This document shows positions 16,591 through 25,132 of a DNA stretch of 42,062 bases, one piece after another. The notes beneath the pieces are model-generated. The model was not told where the DNA came from, made no database searches, and was given only the letters and a program-made list of their open reading frames with translations. Position 1 is the stretch's first letter. Each line of letters starts with the position of its first letter. The stretch spans positions 1-42,062 of the forward strand of contig CATLGW010000020.1 of the NCBI GenBank assembly GCA_949948715.1, written 5' to 3'. The DNA comes from an uncultured Lachnospiraceae bacterium (lineage in GTDB: Bacteria > Bacillota > Clostridia > Lachnospirales > Lachnospiraceae). A program made the translations under genes and the position numbers.

Positions 16591-17373
16591 ATGAAGGATA
16601 CGCAGAAGGACTTACTGATTATTATCCCGGCCTATAATGAGGCGTCGAACATAGAGCCGGTATTAAAGGCGCTGGAGCAGCCGGAGATTGCCCGGGTGGC
16701 GGATGTGCTGATTATGAATGACGCCTCCTCCGACGGAACCAACTGGATCGGCAAGGAACACCGCCACACGGTGGTGACCCATGTGTTTAATCTGGGGTAT
16801 GGCAGCGGGCTGCAGTTGGGATATAAGTATGCCGTGCGCAGAGACTATAAGTATGTGATACAGATGGACGCGGACGGGCAGCACGATGTGTGCAATATAC
16901 TTTCAATCTATCACAAGCTGAAAACTGCGGACGGGGAGGGGAATTATCCGGATATCGTGCTGGGCTCCCGATTTCTTCCGGGCAGTTCTTCCTTTGCGGT
17001 GGGGGCGGTGAAAAAGGTTGCCTTTGTGCTGTTCCGCACTCTGATCCGGCTGGGCACGGGAAAAAAAATTGTGGATCCCACCACAGGCCTTCAGGGACTC
17101 AGCAGGAGGGCGTTTCTGTTTTATTCTCAGTACAATCACTTTGACGATAAGTATCCGGATGCCAATATGATTATGCAGATGTTGCTTTTGGGATTTCGGG
17201 TGGAGGAGGTTCCGGCGGTGATGCATTCCCGCAGAGTGGGAGTCAGTATGCACTCGGGACTGAAGCCTGTGATCTATATGTTCCGCATGGTGTTCTCCAT
17301 CGTGGCGGTGTGGATCAGGATACGCGTCTACAAGGTGGATGTGGGGGTTGCGGACGAAAAAGGAGTTTCATAG
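16591..17373 (+). CDS. Glycosyltransferase family 2 (dolichyl/undecaprenyl-phosphate hexose synthase-like)
   Basis: A 260-aa GT-A enzyme. IIIPAYNEASNIEPVLKALE at the N terminus, NDASSDGTN at about residue 46 and QMDADGQHD at about residue 91 give the nucleotide and metal-binding residues of GT2. The protein resembles DPM1-type synthases, which load a single sugar onto a polyprenyl phosphate. A late hydrophobic stretch (IYMFRMVFSIVAVWIRI) could touch the membrane. Co-occurrence with the DUF2304 protein in the same operon fits a polyprenyl-phosphate-linked donor pathway. The gene ends one base before the next start, at the DUF4832-type gene. Confidence 0.9.
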   Translation: MKDTQKDLLIIIPAYNEASNIEPVLKALEQPEIARVADVLIMNDASSDGTNWIGKEHRHTVVTHVFNLGYGSGLQLGYKYAVRRDYKYVIQMDADGQHDVCNILSIYHKLKTADGEGNYPDIVLGSRFLPGSSSFAVGAVKKVAFVLFRTLIRLGTGKKIVDPTTGLQGLSRRAFLFYSQYNHFDDKYPDANMIMQMLLLGFRVEEVPAVMHSRRVGVSMHSGLKPVIYMFRMVFSIVAVWIRIRVYKVDVGVADEKGVS

Positions 17374-17374
17374 G

Positions 17375-18667
17375 ATGAGGAAGAAATGGAAATTTCAGAA
17401 GGCTTCTTTAGCGGAGAGCAGGGAGGATCTGCGCAATCCGGCCAGGGGCTGGTATCAGATACATACCTTTCAGGCCCAGGAGCGCTTCTCGGGAAAGGAC
17501 CTGGAGTGGTGTCTGAACAGGGAAGATACCCTTGCGCTGATCCTGATCAATATAGGGGCCTACAGGGACAGGCCTTTGGACGACGAGGGGCTGGCCAATA
17601 TCGAGGGGATTCTTAAATTCTTCAGGGATTGGCAGCTTGATATGGTTCTTCGCATCGCTTATGACCATGAGGGTAAGGCCCAGGAGCGGGAGCCCTTCTT
17701 TTTCCGGCAGGTGACCGAGCATTTGGAGCAGTTGGGGCCGCTGCTTTCCAAGTATGCGGAAAGCATCTATGTATATCAGGGGATGCTGGTGGGAAATTGG
17801 GGGGAGATGCATACCTCGCGTTTTTTGGCCACGGATAAGCTTTCCAGGCTTTATTCCCTGTTAAACGGGTATCTGGGGGAGGAGAGCTTTTTGGCGGTGC
17901 GCAGACCCATGTATTGGAGGGCGCTGCACACTTCCGTCTGTGGGAGCGGAAATTATTCGGAGACCAGGATGGGCCTGTTTGACGACGCTATCTTTGGGTC
18001 GGACACCCATATGGGAACCTTCGGCGTAAAGCCCGAGGCGGAGATGGGATGGGACGATCCATGGGCCGTGGAGGACGAGCTAAACTTTGAGGAGAAGCTG
18101 TGCCGGTATGTGCCCCAGGGCGGGGAGGTGGTCTATAAGAAGGAGGAAGCGGAGAACCGTTCCCTGCCGGATACGGTGGAGCGGCTGAGACGGATGCAGG
18201 TGAGCTATTTAAACCGCGTCCACGACGGGAAGCTTTTGGAGAAGTGGAAGCATATCATCTGGCAGGAGGACCCCTTCTGGCTGGGGGTGAACGGATACGA
18301 TTACATCGGGAGGCACCTGGGATATCGCTTCTGCGTGAGAAATGTGTCGGCGAATTTCTCCAAGGTAAAGGAGGACGCCTGTCTGTGGGAGATTGCCATA
18401 GAAAATACCGGATTTGCCAGGTGCTATCATGAGCTGGAGCTCTGGGTGGAATGGACGGATGAGAAGGGCAGGGTATGCCGGGGAGAGGTCGGTTTACAGC
18501 TTCATCATATCCTTCCCGGGGAGACGAAGGTGGGGGCCTGCACCACCGTCCCCTCCATGGGAAACATATATTTGTATGCCCGGCGTAAGAAGGACGGAGT
18601 GCCTATCTATTTTGCCAATGTGACAGAAGGTAAGAGAGGAGTCCTTCTGGGGAGGCTGGATCAATAG
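17375..18667 (+). CDS. DUF4874/DUF4832-type glycoside-hydrolase-like protein (cytosolic form)
   Basis: A 430-aa protein beginning near NPARGWYQIHTF, a pattern I associate with DUF4874 (N-terminal TIM-barrel-like) followed by DUF4832. RIAYDHEGKAQEREP, YQGMLVGNWGEMHTSRF and the late NTGFARCYHELELWVEW segment follow the family order: a barrel with a candidate catalytic Glu in NWGEMH, then a beta domain. No signal peptide is visible, which is odd for a putative polysaccharide-acting protein. ATG at 17375 is favoured by AGGAG at 9-nt spacing. It is the last gene of the Pel-type operon. A paralogue on the minus strand faces it and their 3' ends overlap by 65 nt. Enzymatic activity is unproven. Confidence 0.75.
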   Translation: MRKKWKFQKASLAESREDLRNPARGWYQIHTFQAQERFSGKDLEWCLNREDTLALILINIGAYRDRPLDDEGLANIEGILKFFRDWQLDMVLRIAYDHEGKAQEREPFFFRQVTEHLEQLGPLLSKYAESIYVYQGMLVGNWGEMHTSRFLATDKLSRLYSLLNGYLGEESFLAVRRPMYWRALHTSVCGSGNYSETRMGLFDDAIFGSDTHMGTFGVKPEAEMGWDDPWAVEDELNFEEKLCRYVPQGGEVVYKKEEAENRSLPDTVERLRRMQVSYLNRVHDGKLLEKWKHIIWQEDPFWLGVNGYDYIGRHLGYRFCVRNVSANFSKVKEDACLWEIAIENTGFARCYHELELWVEWTDEKGRVCRGEVGLQLHHILPGETKVGACTTVPSMGNIYLYARRKKDGVPIYFANVTEGKRGVLLGRLDQ

Positions 18668-20093
18668 TCAGAGTGCCCAGAGGCACCCGGCCGTCCTCCC
18701 CTGCCCCTTCATTGGAGAACAGAACGGCCCGGCCCGTGTAAGGATCTTTCAGGGCGAAACAGGCCAGGTAGGAGCCCTCCGGCAGGTGCCGGATGTCCAG
18801 AGAGAAGGTGAAGGAAGCTTCACCGCCCGCTTTAACGGTGCGGTTATCCAAATGGGCCGGAATCAGGATTTCCAGTCCGGTCTCCCGGTTTTCCAGGGAG
18901 AGGACGCCCTCAAAAACTCGATACGCCGGGGCGAAACCGGTGTTCCTTATGGTAAGGGACAATTCCGAGCTCTCGGGGACCAGGGGATCCGAGGAGAACG
19001 AGGAGGCGCTTATCATATAGCGGTAGCCCAGGTGAGCGTCTATATAATCATATCCGCTCATACCGTCGAAGCAGTCGTCTCCGTGATAGACGCTTTCCCG
19101 CCAGCTCTCCATGACGGCGGCGTGGTGGTCCGTATTTAGATAGGAGATGTGCATCCGGGCCAGGTCGGGAATGGCATTCTCCAGTTCGCTGTGGGAGCCC
19201 TCATATTGAATGGCTTCCCCGCCGTTTGGCACAAACTGGCAGACGTATTCCTGAAAGGCCAGCTCCTCCTCTCTGGTTCCCTTGTCCTCCGGCTCCGTGG
19301 TATTGGCGTTGGAGGTGTCGTCATAGGTTCCCAGGTCATATACGGAGCCCAGCATTCCGTCGTTGAAAAGTCCCAGGCGGGAGCCCAGGGAGCCGTCAAA
19401 GGCGCTTTCCTCCGAAACGGGAGTCCTGGTCTGGGTGATTCCCCGCAGGTGGGAGGGGGTGCGGACTGCCAGATAGATGGAGGGGTCTGTCACCTGAGAC
19501 AGGTGGGTCATCAGAAGACGATTGCTCTCATGGGAGCCGAACTTGGTCTGAGTCATCTCGCCGCAGTTTCCGGTGAAGGTGCTCTGGAGGACAAACACGG
19601 CGTCGGCGTATTCATTTACCACCGGACCGATTTGATCCATGTGCCTGTAGATCTGTTCGATATGGTCGGGCTCCGTCTCCAGAGCCTTGCCGTCCCAGTC
19701 ATACAGGAATCGCAGGATCACCTGACGCCCTGCGGTCCGGCATTCCGACAGTATGGCGTGAAGCTGCTGCAAGGCATTCTCGCTTAGATCGGAGTTCGCG
19801 TAGTTTTTCAGGTTGACCTGTATCAGCATGAGCTGCAGGCTTCCGGAGCGGATGTACTGCCCGATTCGTATGGCGGTTTCCTCCGGATCGTCCTCGGAGA
19901 GCGTGAAGCCGTACATATGGTGGAAGCCCCGGAAGGGATTATCCAAAACAGCCGCGCATTCCTCGTAGGTCCCGGGGAGGTAGGAGGAGGGCCGATACCT
20001 CTGGTACAGACGAAGAAAGGCAGTATACATAAGAAGGGCGGCAAAAAGCGCGATAAAGATAAGGGTGACGCTGATGCGTAAAAATTTCTTCAT
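18603..20093 (-). CDS. DUF4832-type glycoside-hydrolase-like protein (membrane-anchored form)
   Basis: A 496-aa paralogue of the facing gene. An N-terminal anchor (MKKFLRISVTLIFIALFAAL) directs it across the membrane. Shared landmarks are NPFRGFHHMYGF, RFLYDWDGKALETEP, FTGNCGEMTQTKF (candidate Glu) and NTGFAPAYRVFEGVLSLEN in the beta domain. The chosen ATG has AGAGGA at 7-nt spacing on the minus strand; an upstream in-frame ATG (20111) has none. So one copy is predicted inside the cell and one outside. The two genes run tail to tail with coding overlap at 18603-18667. A matrix-polysaccharide hydrolase or binding role is inference. Confidence 0.75.
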   Translation of the reverse strand: MKKFLRISVTLIFIALFAALLMYTAFLRLYQRYRPSSYLPGTYEECAAVLDNPFRGFHHMYGFTLSEDDPEETAIRIGQYIRSGSLQLMLIQVNLKNYANSDLSENALQQLHAILSECRTAGRQVILRFLYDWDGKALETEPDHIEQIYRHMDQIGPVVNEYADAVFVLQSTFTGNCGEMTQTKFGSHESNRLLMTHLSQVTDPSIYLAVRTPSHLRGITQTRTPVSEESAFDGSLGSRLGLFNDGMLGSVYDLGTYDDTSNANTTEPEDKGTREEELAFQEYVCQFVPNGGEAIQYEGSHSELENAIPDLARMHISYLNTDHHAAVMESWRESVYHGDDCFDGMSGYDYIDAHLGYRYMISASSFSSDPLVPESSELSLTIRNTGFAPAYRVFEGVLSLENRETGLEILIPAHLDNRTVKAGGEASFTFSLDIRHLPEGSYLACFALKDPYTGRAVLFSNEGAGEDGRVPLGTLTIDPASPEGLLSYLLSHWQNR

Positions 20094-20183
20094 GTAGCAT
20101 TCCTCTTGCATTTGATCTTAAGTGTAGTATATCATTAGAAGGAGAAAAAGGCTATCAGAAAAGTGAGCGGGAGAAGGGAAGAT

Positions 20184-21188
20184 ATGGCGGGAGAAATAGA
20201 TTTTGTGGTGACCTGGGTGGACGGTTCGGATCAGGCGTGGCGGGCGCAAAAAGCCCAGTATTCGGGTGAAGGCCTGATAGACGATAGCGAGGAGCGTTAT
20301 AGGGATTGGGGGATTTTTCCTTATTGGTTCAGAGGCGTGGAAAAATTTGCGCCCTGGGTGAGGACGGTGCATCTGGTCACCTGGGGCCATGTGCCTTCCT
20401 GGCTTGACACGGAGCATCCAAAGCTTCACATTGTAAGGCACGAGGACTTTATTCCGAAAGAGTTTCTGCCCACTTTTAATTGTACTGTGCTGGAGATCTT
20501 TCTTCACAGAATAAAAGGGCTTTCGGAGCAATTCGTGTATTTTAATGATGATATGCATCTGATCAGGCCGATAGAGCCGGAGTTTTTTTTCAGGGAGGGG
20601 AAGCCCTGCGATATGCTGGCCTTTCAGCCTGTGGTGGCAAACCCCAAAAATCCGGTGATGTCCCATCTTTACTTAAATAATATATTGGTCTTGTGTAAAT
20701 ATTTTGACAAGCGGGAGAATGTAAGGCGTCAGCCGGGAAAGTACTTTTACCCGGGGTATCCGCCCCTGTATTTCTGTTATAATCTTCTGGAACTGGCGTT
20801 CCCTCTGTTTACGGGATTTTACACGGTGCATGGGCCGTCGCCCTTTTTTAAGAGGACTTATGAGGAGGTGTGGGAGAGGGAAGAAAAGCTTCTTTTGGAG
20901 ATGTCTTCCCATCGTTTTCGCAGCGAGGGAGATGTGACGCAATATTTGTTCAGAGAGTGGCAGAAGCTGTCCGGGAATTTCTGTCCGGCGAATGTGCAGA
21001 GGGGCTTTCAGTATTGCGATGTATCCCCGGAGAACGGGGCCCTTAAGCGGGCCCTTAAGGATAAAAGGAAAAAAATCGCCTGTGTCAACGATGCCCGGGT
21101 GGAGGGAGACTTTGACCGCATAAAGCAGGAGCTTCACGCCCTGTTCCAGGGGATATTGCCGGAACGGTCCTCCTTTGAGAGAGCGTGA
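20184..21188 (+). CDS. Stealth-family sugar-phosphate transferase
   Basis: A 334-aa protein with the four conserved regions of Stealth proteins in order. CR1 is IDFVVTWVDGSDQAW near the start. CR2 contains RYRDWGIFPYWFRGVEKFAP and FVYFNDDMHL. CR3 is HGPSPFFKRTYEEVW. CR4 is YLFREWQKLSGNF. Known members are hexose-1-phosphate transferases of capsule synthesis that build phosphodiester-linked polymers. ATG at 20184 has AGAAGGG at 5-nt spacing; GTG at 20163 is an alternative. It diverges from the DUF4832-type gene across a 90-nt gap. With the following flippase, it suggests a second glycopolymer or phosphate decoration beyond the Pel backbone. Confidence 0.92.
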   Translation: MAGEIDFVVTWVDGSDQAWRAQKAQYSGEGLIDDSEERYRDWGIFPYWFRGVEKFAPWVRTVHLVTWGHVPSWLDTEHPKLHIVRHEDFIPKEFLPTFNCTVLEIFLHRIKGLSEQFVYFNDDMHLIRPIEPEFFFREGKPCDMLAFQPVVANPKNPVMSHLYLNNILVLCKYFDKRENVRRQPGKYFYPGYPPLYFCYNLLELAFPLFTGFYTVHGPSPFFKRTYEEVWEREEKLLLEMSSHRFRSEGDVTQYLFREWQKLSGNFCPANVQRGFQYCDVSPENGALKRALKDKRKKIACVNDARVEGDFDRIKQELHALFQGILPERSSFERA

Positions 21189-21238
21189 GAGACGCCTGTC
21201 CCCGGGCTCAGGGCGGATAGCGTGAAGAGAAGTTTTGA

Positions 21239-21257
21239 GCCGCAGCTTTGCTGCGGC
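21239..21257 (+). other. Hairpin in the leader of the flippase-fusion gene
   Basis: A perfect 8-bp stem (gccgcagc / gctgcggc) closes a ttt loop, 23 nt before the GTG start. No T-run follows, so it is not a standard terminator. It could slow RNA decay or reduce read-through from the Stealth gene. Confidence 0.4.
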
Positions 21258-21279
21258 ATGGGGGTAGGAGGAAGGAAAA

Positions 21280-24111
21280 GTGGCGGAGAAAAGCAGGACG
21301 GAATATTCGGCGAGGAACACCACCGTTGCCATGGTGGCGAGAGTCATAGCCATATTGGCGGGATACTTAACCAGGGTGGTTTTCACCCATACGCTCACAA
21401 AGGACTATGTGGGTATCAACGGCCTGTTTACGGATATTCTCAACGTGCTGGCCCTCTCTGAGCTGGGAGTGGGAACTGCCATCACTTATGTGCTGTATCA
21501 GCCCATTTCCCAGGGGGATCAGGAGAAACAGAAATCCCTGATGAGAATGTACCGGAATTTCTATCGCCTGGTGGCCGTCATAGTGCTGGGGGCGGGACTT
21601 ATGGTGGTGCCCTTTTTGGATATCCTCATTAAAGATCAGCCCCAGGTGGAGCATCTGCTGTTTATTTATCTGATGTATCTATTTAACTCCGTAGTGTCCT
21701 ATCTGTTGATCTACAAGAGGACTTTGATCGACGCCCACCAGCAGAGCTATATCGGGGTGCTGTATCAGACGGTTTTTCTCATTGTCCAATATATTCTGCA
21801 GATCGGGGTGTTATATTTTACCGGGAATTTTATGCTATATCTCTCTATCCTGATCCTGTGCACCATCGGGGGAAATGTGGCCATCTCCCGAAAGGCGGAC
21901 AGGATGTACCCCTATCTGCGGGAGAGGGATGCAAAGAAGCTCTCCGGGGAGGAGAGAAGGGATATCTTTCAGAATATCCGTGCCATGCTGATGCACAAGG
22001 TGGGAAATGTGCTGGTGAATAATACGGACAATCTGCTGCTGTCAGCTTTGGTGGGCTCCCTGAGCGTGGGATCCTACTCCAATTACTTCCTGGTCATCGG
22101 CTCCGTCCGCCAGGTGCTGAATCAGATGTTTCAGGGCATCACCGCCAGCGTGGGAAACCTGGGGGTGGAGGAGGGCAGGGAGCGCATCAAGAGGGTGTTT
22201 GAGGCGTCTTTTTTTATGGGGCAGTGGTTGTTCGGGCTGGCGGCCATCTGTCTGTATGAAGTGCTGGACGCCTTCGTGGAAGTAAGCTTCGGTGCGCAAT
22301 ACGTCTTCCCGTGGGAGGTGACCCTGGTGCTTTGCCTGAATTTCTATCTGACCGGGATGCGTCAGGCTACGCTTGTGTTTCGGGATTCCATGGGAATCTT
22401 TAAGTATGACCGCTATAAGGCCATACCGGAGGCTGTGATCAATCTGGCGGTCTCTTTGGTCCTGGGGCGGGAATTGGGCGCCCTTGGTATTTTCCTGGGA
22501 ACCATGGTGAGCACTGTGGCTACCTCCCTGTGGGTGGAGCCCTATATGCTGTACAGACATCGGCTGCAGACTTCCGTGAAGCCCTATTTCCTCCGATATC
22601 TTCTGTATGCCGGGGTGACCTTTGGGCTGTGGTGGGGGGAGGATTTGCTCTGCCGCCGCATCACGGGGAACCCGTGGGTGGTCTGTCTGCTGCGTTTGGC
22701 GCTCTGCTTTGTTCTCACCAACCTGATCTTCCTGATTCTGTACCGCCGCACCGGAGAATTCAAGCTTTTGTTTGGAAAGGGAATGGATATCCTGGGAAAA
22801 CGGTTTCCAAAGCTCTTTTCCAAAACGCGGGAGTTAGCTGTGGTGAAGGAGCTCTCTGCGGAAGAAAATACCCTTCTTTTGCTGCTTCGGGAGGCCCTGA
22901 CGGGGCGGGAAAGAGAGGGCGGGGCATCAAGCCCCCCGGGGAGGCGGGAGGCGGGAGGTCCCAGGGCTTTCAAGGAGGAAGGGGGGCTTTTACGCCTTTT
23001 GGAGGAGTCCGCAGATTGGGAAAAGCTCTGCGACATAGCCGCCAGGCACGGTGTGCTGCCCCTTTTGTACGACGTTGTGGGAGAGCGGGAGGAGATTCCC
23101 GGGGAAGTGCGGGAAAAGGTGACAAAGGGGGCGCTGCGGGCGGTGCAGCAGAGCTATCATGTTTTGTTCCTCTGTAAGTATTTGGTGGGAAGGCTGGAGG
23201 CGGCGGGGATTCCCGTGATTCTGTTAAAGGGGGTGGGAACCGCATCCTTCTATCCCCTGCCTGAGCTCAGAAAGCTGGGGGATGTGGATTTGCTGCTTGG
23301 GGATCCCGTCCGCCTGGAGGAGGCTGTGAAGGTGATGGAAGCCTGCGGCTGCAGGGTTTCCGGGAGGCAGCCCTCTCTGCATCATGTGGTGTTTGAGACG
23401 GGGGACGGGATTGAGGTGGAGCTGCACACCATGCTGGCGGAACCCTTTGACAACGGCAGGATCAATCAGTACCTGGAGGGGAAGCTGTCAGAATGCGCGG
23501 GCAGCACGGTGAAGGCGGACTGCATGGGGGTGGAGCTGCCCATTTTGAACACGGGTTTTCACGCCTACGAACTGCTTCTCCATATGCTGCAGCATTTCCT
23601 GCGCTCCGGCTTCGGGCTGAGGCTTCTGTGCGACTGGGTGGTGTTCTGGAACAGGGACACTTCCCGGGAGGAGCGGCGGAACTATTTAAATCTGGTGCGG
23701 GAGAGCGGTCTTTCGGGCTTCTCGGAGATGGTGACCTCCTTTTGCTGCGCTTATCTGGGGCTTGAGAGGCGCCGGGTGGACTGGATGGGGATTTTGGAGA
23801 ATTATGACGTGAAGGGGTTTTTGATGGAAATTCTGGAGGCGGAGGAATTCGGCAAGTCTGCCTCTGACCGCATGGTGGCCCTGCGGGGGAACGGTCCGGA
23901 GGATTATGCCAGGGAGTTCCATCACCAGATGCGCCTGAATTTCCCCAGAGCGGGAAAGATTTTTCTCCTGTGGCCCGGGCTGTGGCTGGTGACTCTGTTT
24001 CGTTTTCTTCAGAATAACCGGAAGGTGCGGAAGGTGTCCACCTGGTATATCCTGAAGAAGGCCGGACAGAGGAGCCGGGTGATGGAACAGATTCGGCTGT
24101 GGAAGCGGTAG
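21280..24111 (+). CDS. Wzx-type flippase fused to a PF14907-type nucleotidyltransferase domain
   Basis: A 943-aa fusion. Residues 1 to about 510 form a polytopic MOP-superfamily oligosaccharide flippase (START region RNTTVAMVARVIAILAGYLT; loop MLMHKVGNVLVNNTDNLLLS, a hallmark of this flippase subgroup). After a charged, Gly/Pro-rich linker (about 545-570), residues 575-943 resemble the uncharacterised nucleotidyltransferase family PF14907. They contain VILLKGVGTASFYPLPELRK followed by the metal-binding GDVDLLLGD (Asp668 and Asp670) and VELHTMLAEP. The reading frame is continuous. PF14907 proteins normally stand alone, often near HprK-like kinases, PqqD and S26 peptidases; all of those occur in this window. 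GTG at 21280 has GGAGGAAGG upstream. Confidence 0.85.
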   Translation: MAEKSRTEYSARNTTVAMVARVIAILAGYLTRVVFTHTLTKDYVGINGLFTDILNVLALSELGVGTAITYVLYQPISQGDQEKQKSLMRMYRNFYRLVAVIVLGAGLMVVPFLDILIKDQPQVEHLLFIYLMYLFNSVVSYLLIYKRTLIDAHQQSYIGVLYQTVFLIVQYILQIGVLYFTGNFMLYLSILILCTIGGNVAISRKADRMYPYLRERDAKKLSGEERRDIFQNIRAMLMHKVGNVLVNNTDNLLLSALVGSLSVGSYSNYFLVIGSVRQVLNQMFQGITASVGNLGVEEGRERIKRVFEASFFMGQWLFGLAAICLYEVLDAFVEVSFGAQYVFPWEVTLVLCLNFYLTGMRQATLVFRDSMGIFKYDRYKAIPEAVINLAVSLVLGRELGALGIFLGTMVSTVATSLWVEPYMLYRHRLQTSVKPYFLRYLLYAGVTFGLWWGEDLLCRRITGNPWVVCLLRLALCFVLTNLIFLILYRRTGEFKLLFGKGMDILGKRFPKLFSKTRELAVVKELSAEENTLLLLLREALTGREREGGASSPPGRREAGGPRAFKEEGGLLRLLEESADWEKLCDIAARHGVLPLLYDVVGEREEIPGEVREKVTKGALRAVQQSYHVLFLCKYLVGRLEAAGIPVILLKGVGTASFYPLPELRKLGDVDLLLGDPVRLEEAVKVMEACGCRVSGRQPSLHHVVFETGDGIEVELHTMLAEPFDNGRINQYLEGKLSECAGSTVKADCMGVELPILNTGFHAYELLLHMLQHFLRSGFGLRLLCDWVVFWNRDTSREERRNYLNLVRESGLSGFSEMVTSFCCAYLGLERRRVDWMGILENYDVKGFLMEILEAEEFGKSASDRMVALRGNGPEDYAREFHHQMRLNFPRAGKIFLLWPGLWLVTLFRFLQNNRKVRKVSTWYILKKAGQRSRVMEQIRLWKR

Positions 24112-24161
24112 CGTGAAAAGTACTTTTACCGCTCGCAGCAAGGGCCGATTCGCGGATGTAG

Positions 24162-24190
24162 TTGACAGAAGCAGAAATTTGAGTTATTAT
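24162..24190 (+). promoter_or_regulatory. Strong sigma-A-type promoter of the XRE regulator
   Basis: TTGACA at 24162-24167, exactly 17 nt, then TATTAT at 24185-24190. The regulator's ATG is 61 nt downstream. A perfect 12-bp palindrome (aaaagtactttt, 24116-24127) about 35 nt upstream of the -35 is a possible operator, but nothing else supports that. Confidence 0.75.
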
Positions 24191-24251
24191 GAATAAAATC
24201 AAATTCGTTATTTGCAGATTTTCAAAACAGGGGGGAGGTTTGAGGGGAAAT

Positions 24252-24908
24252 ATGACGAATGAGGTACTTCTGACTAATATTCGGGAGTTGTGCAGGACGC
24301 ATAACGTCACGGTAAATTCTCTGGAGAAAAAGCTTGGGCTGGGTACGGGTACAATTTCCCGGTGGAACAAGGCAAACCCTTCTTTTGACAAGATTTTGGC
24401 CATTGCCCGGTTCTTTCACGTCTCCATCGACGAGCTTGCCGGATATGCCGGGGATGGGGATCCGACGGCGGAAATAGACGGGAAGACCCTGGAAATCATA
24501 GAGTATTTGACGGAATTGACCCTGGAGACGGACGAGGGAGAGAGCTTCTGGCGGGACTGTAAGGATGCCGAGAGCGACAATCTGGCCGTTTCCCACCTCA
24601 AGGGCATGAAGGATGAGATGGCCAGAATGCTGTACGGGAGTGATGAAAACGGATATTACCTGTTGGAAATCCTCTATCTGCTGAACGCTCAGTACGACTA
24701 TGAAACGCAGATCAGATTGTATCTGATTCCGGACGAGGCTGCGGTTCCGGTTTTGGAATGCGGTGAGAGGGGCGCTCTGAGAAATTTGTATGTGAACGCT
24801 GTCAAAAGGATGGAGACGGCAAAGCTGCAAAGGACGGCCAGGGAGAAAGCCGAGCTGCAGCGAGAACGCATTTTGAAAAAACGACACGGGTCGGCAGATC
24901 AGGAATAG
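24252..24908 (+). CDS. XRE-family helix-turn-helix transcriptional regulator
   Basis: A 218-aa protein. The HTH is at residues 5-62 (LLTNIRELCRTHNVTVNSLE, then LGLGTGTISRWNKANPSFDK), followed by FHVSIDELAGY, the classic end of an HTH_3 domain. The remaining 150 residues are acidic and helical with no recognised ligand domain, ending in a basic Arg/Lys/Glu helix. The frame is open upstream, but ATG at 24252 with GAGGGG is the best start. It is preceded by its own strong promoter and separates the polysaccharide genes from the exported-protein module, so it could regulate either side. The target is unknown. Confidence 0.85.
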   Translation: MTNEVLLTNIRELCRTHNVTVNSLEKKLGLGTGTISRWNKANPSFDKILAIARFFHVSIDELAGYAGDGDPTAEIDGKTLEIIEYLTELTLETDEGESFWRDCKDAESDNLAVSHLKGMKDEMARMLYGSDENGYYLLEILYLLNAQYDYETQIRLYLIPDEAAVPVLECGERGALRNLYVNAVKRMETAKLQRTAREKAELQRERILKKRHGSADQE

Positions 24909-25132
24909 GAATATTTGCAGATAATCAAGAAATAGAGTTCGGGCAAAGCGTATGGCTGTGAGCAGGCTTTGCATACGGGCAGAATGGGAAACGAGAAGAT
25001 GATGGCAGGAAAGTGAAGTGAGAAGATCAGGAAAATAGCAGAAGGGCTATGTGAAAAGGATACCTGATTTTCAGATATCTTTTTTTTGTTCTTAAATGCC
25101 GTAGGCGCGGGATATTCAAAGGGGGCGGTTGT

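Noticed and set aside
17375..18667. PelA hydrolase domain
   Set aside because: Sequence landmarks fit DUF4874/DUF4832, not the GH166 domain of PelA, and no signal peptide is present.
20094..20183. Divergent promoter pair between the DUF4832-type and Stealth genes
   Set aside because: A TATACT-like -10 exists on the minus strand, but no acceptable -35 at proper spacing could be found, so it is not listed as a feature.
23462..24403. Long minus-strand frame inside the flippase-fusion gene
   Set aside because: It has Pro/Ser-rich, low-information translation typical of the antisense of GC-rich coding sequence, and it lies opposite a well-supported domain.
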